DNA of 64,000 bases. Origin: Apium graveolens (Eukaryota > Streptophyta > Magnoliopsida > Apiales > Apiaceae). The notes below the pieces were generated by a model that worked only from the letters and a program-made list of their open reading frames with translations, was not told where the DNA came from and searched no databases. How positions within the stretch are numbered: position 1 is the first letter of the stretch; every line of letters starts with the position of its first letter. A program made the position numbers and the translations under genes. Location: positions 16,418,850 through 16,482,849 of the forward strand of contig NC_133652.1 in the NCBI RefSeq assembly GCF_009905375.1, written 5' to 3'. Positions 11,389 to 24,101 of the stretch are shown in pieces.

Positions 11389-13138
11389 TGTTGGTGAGAC
11401 TGCGTAGCTGTATGAACAGTTACGTGATAACTCAACACAATAACAACACTAGAACAGGACAGGTTAATAATACTACGTCTACACAAGAAATCAGGAAGAA
11501 CGAAGACAAGGCAAATACAAAGAATCAGAAGATTAGAAGAAGGCCTAAAGTCTGTTTACAGGTCACTGAAAGAAGTTCATTAATATAATCATGCCTCAGT
11601 GAAGAACAAATGTTAAAGACTTTCAGAGTTTCATAAATGTTGAAGATTCAGTATACAAGTGCTACCGGAAGATTTCAGTGTATTGGCATTGATTGAAGAT
11701 AGACAGTGTTCAAAGCATAGGAATCTGAAGAATTGAAGATAGGGTATAGACATAGGTTAATGAAGACGTTGTCTAGAGTACCAGAAAGGATTCCAGTGAA
11801 AGTACAATTGTTCATTGACAGTCAGTGTACGAAGCAATAAAGTTGAGGCAAGCTTAACATTTTAATCAAGGTTATAATACGAAGACCTGAGTCGGGGTTA
11901 GTCGTCTGTGAACCAGACCAGTTGCACTAGGCGTCAACAGCTCGTGAAAGGAATCTGGGTATTATTTTTAGAAGAATTGTTAAGTTGAGGAACATACTTG
12001 GATGGAACACTTATCTGTTAAAGTACGAGAAGAGGTGCGCGGGGTATACAACTAAACAGCTCAGGGGATTGGCGAAACTCAAAGTTTAATTGGTAAATTA
12101 AATAAATTTATTTAATGACTTTAATATAATTTATTTAATAAACTTAAAATGATTTATTTTATAAACTTTAAATAAGTTTATTTTATAAATCAAAAATAGT
12201 TTATTTATATAAGTTATATTTAAGTTTATTTTGTAAATTAATTTAGTTACAATTTAAATTTAAATAAAAAGAAAAAGAAATGAAAATAGAAAAAGAAAAT
12301 AGAAACAAAAGAAAAAGAAAATCAAAAAGAAATAAAAGGAAAAAGAAAAAGAAAAAAAAGAAATAAAGAAAACCAAAGGTAACATAATGTCGCCACATGT
12401 GTTTATTTAAGTTTGGTTTATAAGTTAAGTACATTTACATGTACTTGATGTACAAGTGAAGCAGGTGTCACCAGAGGCTTCCCTCCATCCCCGTCGCCAC
12501 ACAAATCAACTCTACTTCCTCCTGCACCCCTTGATCGCCACAGAAAAGATAAAGCTAGTCGCCACAGAAGTTCTCTCTCCTCAGCCACACATTTTATTGA
12601 ATAAAGTCTACACTTTGCAGCAGAAGGATTTAGCCATTCATTTTTCTGTTCATCTTCTCTCCCAAAAAGAGAAGTGAAAATGGCAGCATTGACTTACAGA
12701 GAAGCTCAAACTTTTTGTTTATCCGTTTAACTTCTCACCGGAGTAACGTTATAATGCCCAATTTAATTCTTGTATATTCATAGGGGCATTATAATCGTTA
12801 CCCGGTAATTAAATCCTTAGACAAACAAAAACTAGATTATTGTATAAGATTTGATTTGTAAATATTTGTAGTAGTTAGGAACTTTGTTGTTCTTAGATTG
12901 TAACCGGTTAATTTATTTACCGGAGTGTAGCAACACCCCTCAAGGATTTATATACGAATATATATTTCCCCGAATATCTTGTGTTCCTCGTTTTTATCGT
13001 TCCAAACACTATTCCTCTCAAGAACACGAAACTACTAATCGAGCACTAAATATTATATCCGCTAAAGATTCGAAAGAATTTTTTAATTTAGTGATTATCA
13101 TATTCAACCCCCCTTCTACGATAATTCGGCACCTAACA
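11389..13138 (+). mobile_element. B1 5' LTR
   Basis: The 1750 bp LTR contains a purine-rich AAAAG tract (about 12265-12375), several TCGCCACA motifs (about 12392, 12495, 12535, 12560), a strong hairpin at 12738-12805 and a terminal inverted repeat ATTATCATA/TACGATAAT around TTCAACCCCCCTTC (13094-13125). ORFs inside, such as the Phe-rich minus-strand one near 12300, come from low-complexity sequence. Confidence 0.92.
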
Positions 13139-13152
13139 ATTGGTATCAGAGC
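13139..13152 (+). promoter_or_regulatory. B1 primer binding site
   Basis: TGGTATCAGAGC starts at 13141, two bases after the LTR end. It is complementary to the 3' end of plant initiator Met-tRNA, the usual primer for minus-strand synthesis in Ty1/copia elements. Confidence 0.9.
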
Positions 13153-15339
13153 TCACTGATTGTTACACAAATCAGGATCCTTAAATAATTTATTTTATTA
13201 ATTTAAATTTGCATAAATTTATTTTATAAATTTGATTTAACAAATTTATTTTATAAATTTAATTTAAATGAGTTTATGATTTAAACTTGAATAAGTCTAT
13301 TTTGTAAACCTAATTTAAATAAATTTATTTTATAAATTTGATTTATATAAATTTATCATTTAAATTTTAGTAAATAAATTTTTTAATTTAAATTATTATT
13401 TTTCTTCGATCCATTTTCTTTTGTAAATCGGCTGCAAGTTTCCTGTTTTTTTGTTGGTTCATTTTGGCACCTAAATTCCTTAGCCGAGCTTCGCATATTC
13501 AGATTAAAAGGAATGATTAGAAGCTCATGTACCTGCCAATTTCTTTGATTTATTTGTGTACACAAAGTCATAAACATCAAAATGGATTTGGCAGCTCCTA
13601 CGCGGCATACAAGTCTCGGCTGACATCTCATGCGCGAACAATTTAAAAGGCAGCCAGCTCTCGACTGAACCCGGTAGTTAGTAGCAGTCGCAGGTCAGGT
13701 GTTAAGAAAATTCTATAGGCAAACAGAAGGGAGTATTTGGAGTCGCCATAGTTATTTCTGATCGCCACAGAAATAACTTGTATCTGATCGCCATAGAATA
13801 AATCGGCGCACAAGTAGAGCTTCTCTGTGGCGATTCAAATACAGTAAGTCTTAGTCGCCACACACGATTTGCAAAAGACGGCGCACACTTCTCTGATTGC
13901 CGGTTACTTATAAAATTTTGTAACCCCTTAATTAATTATTTCTGATTAATTTATTTTTTCATAAAATTTAAAATTCTTTAATTTAAGTTTTTCTTAAATA
14001 ATAATTAACATTTTATTTAATTTTTAAGAAAATTCGAAATCCTTGAAAATTAGATTTTATGTAAATATTTATTTTTAACTAATTTATTTTCTAAAAAAAT
14101 TAAAAATATTGGAAATTTAAATTTCTCTTAAATATTAAATTAAGGGTACTCAAGGATTGGTAGACTCAAGATTTCTTCGGGCTGTTAAATCATACAGGAA
14201 GGAATTGTGGAGGTCAGAGAGAATAATGGGGACATACAGATATCTCAGTTACATGCAGTAAAATTGGAACCTCATGACAGAATGTAAGAGTCACTGATAG
14301 TTGAATCAGAAGAAGCTCAGGTAGAAGTACTTGAGGGAATGGATGTCAGGGCAGTGTTTCACATGTCATGGAAGTTTGGTCGTATCAGATTCACAAGGAA
14401 TACATAAGCTATATCCAAGAATCAAGACTATCTATTCGGAAGCAGAGATTCTTACAGATTCAGTTCAAGAGGTGGTTACAGACTGAGGTTGGGACATAAA
14501 CAAGATTTGATAGCTACAGGTTTGACAAGCAATATGTGTCAAGTAACTATCAGGGGTTTTGCTACAACAGAACAAGAAGCTTGACAAACAAGGAAGTGCA
14601 GGGATTCAGTTGAAGAGCTGAGACAAAGGTGGAATGTTTTCTTAGGGAAGCAGCCAGTCAAAACTTATAGTGCACGGGAAAGAGTTGGGATGGATCAGAT
14701 GACGAGAATAATGAATATCTTATTTTCATAACAATCTCTGAAGATGGTCCAACTCACATATCTCAGGTTTCAAATTCTTGAACCACTGCAATACTTTGCT
14801 CTCAATATTCAATGCATGATAAGATCATGGTATTTAAATATTTAACACTCGCACAAGCATGAAAGCATCACACATAGATAATGCTGAACTAGTTCACTAG
14901 ATTATTTTCTTGGTAACTAGGACTGATATTTAACTTGTGCATGTTACTTTAGATGATCTTAAATATGTGTTTGAATATTTGTTGAATATGACTAATTGCT
15001 TTAGTGAGGTATATGTTTTTACAGCACTTAAGACCTTTGTTTATGATTATCTCCTGTATCCTAATACAATGTGATTTATTCATTCGATCTGAATTGTTTG
15101 TTAAGATTTATTAATTTATAATAGGATTGAGATAGCTAGATGAGATTTATCAATAGTATTGGACTAGATAGAATTACTGATTTATTTGTTAATTTTGTTT
15201 GTTCAATATTATGCATGTCTTGCTTAATTCTTATGCCTAATGTTTCTGAATGAATGGCATGTATTCTTATTACAATGCTTGGTTATTCTTTATGCCATGA
15301 ATGCATCTCTTAGTACTTGCATTAATTATAGAAAAAACA
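13153..15339 (+). other. B1 5' internal region, no intact gene
   Basis: AT-rich leader with repeated TTTATTTTATAAATTT units (about 13175-13385). A block at about 13740-13890 carries the family motif in both orientations (GATCGCCACAGAA, TCTCTGTGGCGATT, AGTCGCCACAC). The rest, where gag should lie, has no frame longer than about 80 codons and no zinc knuckle that I can read. Confidence 0.6.
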
Positions 15340-18300
15340 TGTTTAGGATTACAATAGGGAAAAGACTGCTAGTCCTCCTTATGTAAGGTTGGAACCATTT
15401 TTCCCTAGCCTAGAGACAAATATGTCAAGGGTATTAAAACGGAGAAAATGGTCAGTCAAAGATAAGAATTAGCATGATAAAGTTGCAGCTGTTGTTATCT
15501 CTGTTTATATTAAATCTCTAATCCATCTGGACCCAAACTGATAAGTTGGGTACCAAGAACTGTTAATCCATTTGTGAGTGCAGGACATAACATGTCAATT
15601 GATTCATATATATTCTTGGTAATTCATACTCAAGGCATATGATCAAAGAAAGAGCCTCGCAATCAAATGTGATCAACAAAAGCTATTCCGTCAGTAATCT
15701 TTGGAGATGATAACAAAGATTTTCATTACGGGACAAGCTATACAGATAAAGGGATTTCATCATGAATTGAACAATTGGTATCACTGATAACAACTAATCA
15801 TTGGTGTCACTAATAACAATTGAAGCAACTTTCTTGCTAGAGAATCAAGGCACAAATCCTCTTATCAGACAGTTCTGCATCAAAGGATAAATTGTCAATT
15901 CAAAGAAGGATTAGTGTCTCATCTGAAGCAGGAAGGTTGAGAAGCTTGCTCTTCTTAGAGTAAGGAAAGGATATGCTTATGGCTAGACTGGAATCTCAGT
16001 AAAGGTGAAGTCAATGGTTTCTACTATAAAGCTTCATCTGACAGAAGTTTAGCTATGGCATAAGAAGCTCTCACCCTTGAACACCAACTCAAGGAACTCT
16101 TTTGTGAAAAGGGATTAGTGAGAGGACTGCCTCATCTGGAATTCAGAAGATGATAAATGTGAGGCATGTCAGAATGAGGAGTCAAAGACAACATCACATC
16201 AAAGCAAAGATATACCTTAGTGATGATGGTTGACTACTCTTATTAATCAAAGTTTTTGTTCGTGCATTCTCAAGACAAGACATCACAGATGGTGATTGAT
16301 CGTATCAGAACATCAAGTTGGACGCAACTGTAAAAGAAATGATCTTATGATCAGATAATGGGACTGAATTCAAGAAGCAGTTCTGATTAATATATGTAAT
16401 ATCAAGAATATTTTGAGACATATTCAGCACTGGGAGCTCTGTGTCAGAATGGAGCGGTACAAAGGAAGAACCAGAACTTGATTAAAGCTACAAGGGAAAT
16501 ATCAAACTAATCAAGATTTTCTAAATACCAAAGGGCTAGAGTAGTCCATACAGTTTGCTACAAGTAAGATCAAGCCTTGATCAGGATATATATTAAGACC
16601 ACTAAACTCAGTGGAGTCTACAACCTACAGGACATTTGTGGTTGATCAACAGAAGATGATTGAAAGTCTAAGTGCACAGTTCAACAACTCAATGCTCCAA
16701 GCTGTTAAAGGAGAAAATGGTATTGATGATTCATATCCAAGCAGTGTAATGGTAGTGTATAACATAACTCATTATTTTATTGAAGCCATACAACAAGGGT
16801 AAGGATTTTCAGGAAATCCCAGCAACAGCTTAGAGGGAGCAATAGAAGGATCAACTAGTCAGACACAACACCACATTGACAATCAGAGGACACTGAAGAA
16901 CATATCTGCTGAGACAAAGGGTTTGATGTCAATATTATTCCCAGATTCTAGTTCTTAAGTGATCCAGATGGTGGAGTAATGACTAGCAGGGCTACTGAGT
17001 ATGAATAATTAATTCTCTAGTTTTCTATCTGAAGAAGAAACTAAGAAAGTTATAGAAGCTCTGATAGATCCGGATTGGTTGGGTGATTGCAAAGCAAGAT
17101 GAACTCAATCAGTCAGCAAGGAGATTGTAGGGAAGCTGGTATCCAAACCAAATAACAGTATTGTAATTGGTACAAGGATAACCAGAAGTCAAACTGGATG
17201 ACAGTGGAATTGTTATGAGGGACAAGGCCAAACTGGATGCTAGGTTATTATCAGGAAGCAGTATGTAACAGATAGCACCAGTGATGAGACTTGAGGATAT
17301 TACGATATATCAGGTACCTGATGCACATTACATTTGAAATTGGACTCTAGTAGATGTGTACAAGTACACTCCTGGTTGGTGAGTCAAAAAAGGAAGTCAA
17401 TGAACCACGGTTCATGGACTTTGCAGTTGCAGATCTATTGGACTATGTATATCTCTTCTTCACAATCTCACTTCAGATTGGTATGAACTAGTATCCTACT
17501 CAAGCAATCGTCAAGGACATGGTATGGCACTCTAACTGAAGTTACAATTTAATGTGAACTAGTAGAGTCGTCATTTTAATAACTCTCGTATCACCAGGCA
17601 CAAACATATTGGTTTATATGTGCAGTGATATAATGATAATGTTATATGTTGGTCTACTAACAAAGACTTGTGCAAGATTATTTTCTAAGTTATTGTAGAG
17701 TAGGTCTGGAGGAGTATGTTAGAAAGGTTACAATTCTTTTTGGAATTACTTCAAGCAAGCCATTAGGTTAATTCTTTTAGGAGCTCAAGCAAGCCTAAAG
17801 AACAATTCTTTTAGGAGCACAAGTAAACCAAAAGGATGATGGTAATACAAGTAAGTATAAGGATCTTCTGAAGATGTAAATTTTGGAAGATTCTGAACAT
17901 GCCAAGATTACTTACCAACAGAAACCACTAAAGCTTGATCAATGCAACTCAGGTAATTATCACAAGCTATAGAGGTATGAAGAGCTCACTCTTTTACTCA
18001 AATGTTAATAAACAACATGTAATGTTCTCAAGATGCCAATGTGCAAGGTTCCAAGTGGATCCTAGAGAATCCAATCTTATAGCTATTAACAAGATTATTA
18101 GATATCTTAAGGGACTACCAACTCTTAGAGTAAAGTACCCTAAATATATTATGCTTAACATGTTTGGCTATATAGATATAGATTACGCAGGTTGTAAGAA
18201 AGACAGGAGAAGCATCTCTGAAGCTGTCAACTTAAGTGACAGGAGAAGCATCTCAGGAAGCTGTCAACTTCGTGGAAGAAGATTGATTTCTTGTTACGAT

Positions 18301-18420
18301 AAGAAATAACTTCAACTCCAGCAACTTTGTGGAACACTCTATGACAAGGCACTTTGACACCAGGTATCATTTATTTAGAGATCATGTCTTTTAGTCAAAC
18401 AGTCACTTGCAAAAACACTT
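15340..18420 (+). pseudogene. pol: B1 gag end and pol, heavily degraded
   Basis: Landmarks survive in shifting frames: the gag-pol joint (TGGGTACC near 15548, then NPFV); a pre-integrase LWHKKLSP-like stretch near 16060 and CEACQ near 16160; the integrase core SDNGTEFK at 16351-16374; and a reverse transcriptase/RNase H piece at 17935-18309 (SYRGM, CARFQVDPRES, RYLKG, DYAGCKKDRRSI) with a short internal duplication around SDRRSIS. Many stops and indels separate them, and the YVDD region is unreadable. The order matches elements A and C. No functional protein can come from this copy. Confidence 0.85.
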
Positions 18421-20723
18421 ATTAAATCACTTGTTAAAATTAATCTTTCAAGACTGGTTTGTAAGTGTAGGATACCATTCATTGCATATTAGCTAAAAAT
18501 CCCATCTGCAAGGAATTCTTCATATAAGTTCACAAGTATTAAATCTTCAATATTTAAAGGACTTGTGAATTTATCAGTAATCCAGTACCTCGTATTTAGT
18601 GCTACTATCTTGATTATCATCATTACAATGTCATATACATTTGTGGTAGTTAAGCATTATAGCATTAAGTTTGAATACTACTTTAATTGATTTAAATTAT
18701 GACTGTAGACAGTCCAATTCCATATCAGTCTCATAATTTGAATTATATTAAAATAATATGCAGCATAGTTATTTGTATCATGTATGAATAATTATGATAC
18801 TTTTAGTATTAGCGATATTATTTAGAATTTTTGTTCTAAGTAATCAATGTCTATTTCTAAAATCACTGATATTAAAAGTTGAAATATTTTCTAAGTCATG
18901 TGTATAAAACTCTCAATATTTTATATGCTTAGAAAGTATTTCTAAAATTACTAATTATCCAGAGAGTGATTGACATGTGTATAAGTCATATATCCTTTTG
19001 GTGATTATTCAAGGATAATTATAAATATTTAGGTGCTAGTATCTAGCTCATAGATATTTAGTATTTATTTATTCAATATTTATTTTGGGTAGTTTGGATT
19101 ATGGAAATCGAAGCAATACAACGATTTTATTTGCACCATAATTCAAACTAACTTAAAATAAAATAAGCAGTAATGATTGATTATAACTAAATTTGTCAAC
19201 AATTCATATCTAGTATATTAATTGTAACTTGTGTGTTATGAGTTAATTATGAGATTTTGGTTTTAGTGAATTTAGCAATGCTTATATCTCAAAAATTCAT
19301 TGAAATCAGAATATGATTGTAGTATGATTAGTTGTGTGTAATTTTTGACTTATATCAGTTAATGATATTTAGTTAAGAGTTTTACTATGAACTAATTGTG
19401 AAGTATTAGTATTTGTGACATTACTTAGAACTCCTCTAAGTAATCAATGTTTATCTTCAGTCACTTATACTAATATAGAAAGTGTGAAAATTTTTCTTAA
19501 GTTAGAATAATTTTCATACTTATTTGCAAATTCCTAAACACTTTGATAATAGATGAAATACTCAATGGATCAAAGTATATGGAACTTAGAATATTTTTCT
19601 AAGATTTCAAACAAGACAATTTTGGTTAATGTTGCTTTATTTATCGAACCAATATTGTTTAAGATATTACAGTTGTTAGGAGTTAACAATTGTATAAAAT
19701 ATGAAATTGAATGCTGATATCTTTTTGATAGATAATTGGTATTTAATTCATTGATATCTTATTTTAATATTTAAAATATAATGCAACATAATTATTGGTA
19801 TCTAAAGTACTTGACAAGTATCATACAATGATATGTTGTTAATATTTTGTTGCAGATAATTATGAGATTTTGAGTTCTAGTAAATTTATATGAGTTACTA
19901 TATTTGAAAGATTCACTATAATTTGAAATCAGCAGCATAGTCAGTCTTATTAAGGTTACTTATCAATAAACAATTTTGCTGATTATAATCTTATAAAGAT
20001 AGATTATGGAGCTTTTGACGTGAATGAGAATTGCTTAGACTTTACCCTAAGTGATCAATGCTTTTACAAAAACCCATTCACATTAAAAGACAAAATCTTT
20101 CTTTCTCTTCTTAATACTGCTAGGTCATTAGTCTGTTTCTTATCAAATAATTTATCTTTTTTTAGGCATAAAAATAGACTTGTGCACTCGAACAGTTTTA
20201 GGAGAAAATCAAACTTCTTTCTATATTGGTGATTGCTTATTTCATTAAAACCTTTTTGAAATCAGTATTGTACATCATTTCTCTCAAAAGATTAAATACA
20301 TAATTTTCATTCATTATAGATCTTAAGTGCATTTTATCTCTATATTTCCATATGTTTTATGATACAGGTTCAGCCTGCAATGGCCTTCTTTCATTGATAG
20401 TCATGAGGTTGAAAACCCGCGACTGATATCCCAGACTGTAAAGACAAACACAGAAACAGAACCAACAATCACTCGCTTACCACTAAAATGAAGAATGAAT
20501 GAGCGTGAGGCAGAAAGTACCTTAGTGCACCACATAAGGAAGGTTCTAAAGTCAACCCAGCAGCTCTGTCTCCTACAAAGTTGAAATTTATCAAAACTGA
20601 GACAACTGCTAGCTCCCACACATCTTCTCAAAAAGATGTAATGGCTGAAAAGGCACAAAATAGTTACTAGATTCATCATCTCAACATGGTGCGTCTATTA
20701 AAATCCGCTTGTCATCCAGGGTA
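18421..20723 (+). other. B1 internal AT-rich region, no gene recognised
   Basis: This follows the pol relic where the spacer and env-like ORF start should be. It is strongly AT-rich and stop-dense. The 70-codon frame at 20020 and the minus-strand frame at 20401 have no recognisable similarity. Probably decayed spacer and the N-terminal half of the second ORF. Confidence 0.5.
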
Positions 20724-22378
20724 TTCGATGTAGTGTCACCACCTCAAACATAAACAATTCTTGATGCACAAGGATAGGTTACACACACAAAGGATGAGTT
20801 GACGGAAATAAGAGTTTCGACCATTTTAAGGTCAGATTCGATTGTTCAAGGTTCTTTAATGGACCAATTATCTTTACAGGTGTTAGGAGAGGATACTGAT
20901 CCAATAGCCATATGTCAGTGGTCAGTGTCTACCTCCACAGGACTAATAAACCTGGATGCATCTGTGGATAGTAGATCTGACATAGGTGCAGATCGGCAAC
21001 TTATTGACAATGATTCAGATATTACTTGATGAACCACAAGGAAATGTCTTCACATACATTAGAAGGAAACTTTGATCTTTATGCTAAATTCTTTAGATCA
21101 TTGTTTACCCTCCCAGAGTTAAAATCTGGAACCCTAAAAGGGAAACTAGCGACTTGTAGATTATGACTCAGATTCATCTGACGAGTCTAACAAGGATGGG
21201 GATTTGCGAACTCCCATTGCACCACCTGTGACCTCCTTAAGGATGGCTTAGGTGATTTTTCTTGCAGGTACAGCTGAATTTTGGAGCTATGAGAGAGTGA
21301 TACACTTGTGAGAATGAGTGTAAACACGAGTGGAGAGAAGAGTGAAACACGTGTGAGGTACACAAAACAGAATCACACATTCACAGTGAGGAAGAAAGAG
21401 AAACACCATATCCCATTCCCTATCCCTAAACATGGTTCTTGATACTTCGGGTTTCGAATCTGTTTATGATTGAAACCTATTTATTATGGACCTAACATTT
21501 ACATATTGGATTAGATTACATGGAGATCTAACAAGTTGGGATCTAACAATTGGTAACAATTGGTGATCTCACATTTGGGAGGTATAAGGAGTTGGGAAGA
21601 TTGGTGAACATGATGATCAACAGTGAAGTCATACTTGCAGCATTTAAAGGGACATGGTTGATCAGACTATGACTTGTAATATGAGAACTCCTTTAGACAA
21701 CAACATACATTCCTTCTCTAAGGGGGAGATAAAAGCTTATATAATAGTTTGGAGGATTCCTCAACTAAGGGGGAGAAATAGCAGGGATGAAGAAAAAAGG
21801 TAAAACACATGTACACCACACCACATCATTGTTGTTTGTAACTAAGGATCCTATTGTACGGGAGAGGTGGTAAACACAAGGTGATTTCCTAGTGATCAGA
21901 AGAAGTGGTTTGGTTCATCACTATTCTTCATAAGGGGAGAAGCTGTTTTCTAAAAGGGGAGTACCATTGGTTTTTATCTGCGGATCCTATTGTACGGGAG
22001 AGGTGGTAAATGAAGGTGATCTCCTTTGAGCAGTTGATTCTCATAGGGGGAGAAGCAAGAGAGATATGCGCTTCTCAACAGGAAATATGGTTGTACAAAA
22101 GAAGCTGCTGATGATTACTTCAAGACTGAGAAATATTATCTGGCAGAGATTTGAAGAACCAAGGAAATGAAGATGAAATTACTTGAAGATCAGTTCAGTG
22201 CTAGAGGAACAAACATCTTTCATTTCAGTTACTCAAGAAATCTGGAAATGCAGTATTTGATCCAGAAAACCAGTAGCATTATTTACAAGTCCTGGTATAT
22301 TAATTTTTCTAGTTTTTAGTTGAGTTATCCTCTCTATTAAATTTGTTTGTTAGGTTTAACAATCAAATAGAGGGAGAT
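20724..22378 (+). pseudogene. B1 3' internal region with env-like ORF remnant and repeated polypurine-tract copies
   Basis: It parallels the two B2 halves (11104-11388 plus 24102-25472) and reads continuously through the position where B1 split B2 (about 21015). A 76-codon frame at 20799-21029 and a peptide near 21210 resembling element A's second ORF mark it as env-like. Further on it is non-coding, with purine blocks AGGGGGAGATAA (about 21720), AGGGGGAGAAAT (about 21769), AGGGGAGAAGC, TAGGGGGAGAAGC (about 22045) and the final tract before 22379. A GGATCCTATTGTACGGGAGA unit occurs twice (about 21847 and 21982). Confidence 0.7.
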
Positions 22379-24101
22379 TGTTGGTGAGACTGTGTAGCTC
22401 TATGAACAGTTACGTGATAACTCAACACAATAACAACACTAGAACAGGATAGTTTAATAATACTACGTCTACACAAGAAATCAGGAAGAATGAAGACACG
22501 GTAAATACAAAGAATCAGAAGATTAGAAGAAGGCCTGAAGTCTGTTTACAGGTCACTGAAAGAAGTTCATTAATATAATCATGCCTCAGTGAAGAACAAA
22601 GGTTAAAGACTTTCAGAGTTTCAGAAATGTTGAAGATTCAATATACAAGTGCTACCGGAAGATTTCAGTATATTAGCATTGATTGAAGATAGACAGTGTT
22701 CGAAGCACAAGAATCTGAAGAATTGAAGAAAGGGTATAGACATAGGTTAATGAAGATATTGTCTAGAGTACCAGAAAGGATTCCAGTGAAAGTACAATTG
22801 TTTATTGACAGTCAATGTACGAAGCTATAAAGTTGAGCAAAGCTTAATAATTTAATTAAGGCTATAATACGAAGACCTGAGTCGGGGTTAGTCGTCTGTG
22901 AACCAGACCAGTTGCACTAGGCGTCAACAGCTCGTGAAAGGAATCATGGGTATTATTTTTAGAAGAATTGTTAAGTTGAGGAACGTACTTGGATTGAACA
23001 CTTATTTGTTAAAGTACGAGAAGAGGTGCGCGGGGTATACAGCTAAACAGCTCAGGGGATTGGCGAACCTCAAAGTTTAATTGGTAAATTAAATAAATTT
23101 ATTTAATGGAATTTAATATAATTTATTTAATAAACTTAAAATGATTTATTTTATAAACTTTAAATAAGTTTATTTTATAAATCTAAATTAGTTTATTTAT
23201 ATAAGTTATATTTAAGTTTATTTTATAAATTAATTTAGTTACAATTTAAACTTAAATAAAAAGAAAAAGAAAATAGAAAACAAAATAAAAAGAAAATCAA
23301 AAAGAAGGAAAAAGGAAAAAGGAAAAAGAAGAAGAAAAAAAATAAAGAAAACCAAAGGTAACATAATGTCGCCATAGGTGTTTATTTAAGTTTGGTTTAT
23401 AAGTTAAGTACATTTACATGTACTTGGTGTACAAGTGAAGCAGGTGTCGCCAGAGGCTTCCCTCCATCCCCCTGTCGCCACACAAATCAAGTCTACTTCC
23501 TCCTGCACCCCTTGATCGCCACAGAAAATATAAAGCTAGTCGCCACAGAAGTTCTCTCTCCTCAACCACACATTTTATTGGATAAAGTCTACACTTTCCA
23601 GCAGAAGGATTTAGCCATTCATTTTTATGTTCAACTTCTCTCCCAAAAAGAGAAGTGAAAATTGCAGCATTGATTTATAGAGAAGTTCGAGCTTTTTGTT
23701 TATCCGTTTAACTTCTCACCGGAGTAACGTTATAATGTCCAATATAATTCTTGTATATTCATAGGGGCATTATAATCGTTACCCGGTAATTAAATCCTTA
23801 GACAAATAAAAGCTAGATTATTGTATAGGATTTGATTTGTAAATCTTTGTAGTAGCTAGAAACTTTGTTGTTCTTAGATTGTAGTAAGTGTAGCAACACC
23901 CCTCGAGAATTTATATACGAATATATATTTCCCCAAATATCTTGTGTTCCTCGTTTTTATCGTTCCAAAAATTATTCCTCTCAAGAACACGAAACCACTA
24001 ACCAAGCACTAAATATTATATCCGTTAAAGATTCAAAAGAATTTTTAATTTAGTGATTATCGTATTCAACCCCCCTTTCTACGATAATTCGGGACTTAAC
24101 A
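22379..24101 (+). mobile_element. B1 3' LTR
   Basis: A 1723 bp partner of 11389-13138, with the same TCGCCACA motifs, purine-rich tract (about 23255-23350), long hairpin (about 23719-23786) and terminal inverted repeat ATTATCGTA/TACGATAAT (24056-24064 and 24080-24088). It lacks about 25 bp present in the 5' LTR near 12900. It is followed by ATTCA, the right target duplication. Confidence 0.92.

Larger units (their letters stand above)
11389..24101 (+). mobile_element. Element B1: Sirevirus-type element with both LTRs and a decayed interior
   Basis: The 5' LTR (11389-13138) and 3' LTR (22379-24101) both start TGTTGGTGAGACTG and end in TTAACA or CTAACA. ATTCA precedes the first (11384-11388) and follows the second (24102-24106) as the target duplication. 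A primer binding site follows the 5' LTR, and AATAGAGGGAGAT precedes the 3' LTR. In the first 165 LTR bases I count about 8 differences, near 5%. The interior carries only broken pol and env-like remnants, so the copy was probably mobilised by proteins from a relative. Confidence 0.93.

Noticed and set aside
12243..12434. Phe-rich minus-strand ORF
   Set aside because: Produced by the purine-rich AAAAG tract in the B LTR; low complexity, and the parallel tracts in the other B LTRs do not keep the frame.
20401..20679. Minus-strand 92-codon ORF in B1
   Set aside because: No family resemblance and it lies in decayed element sequence.
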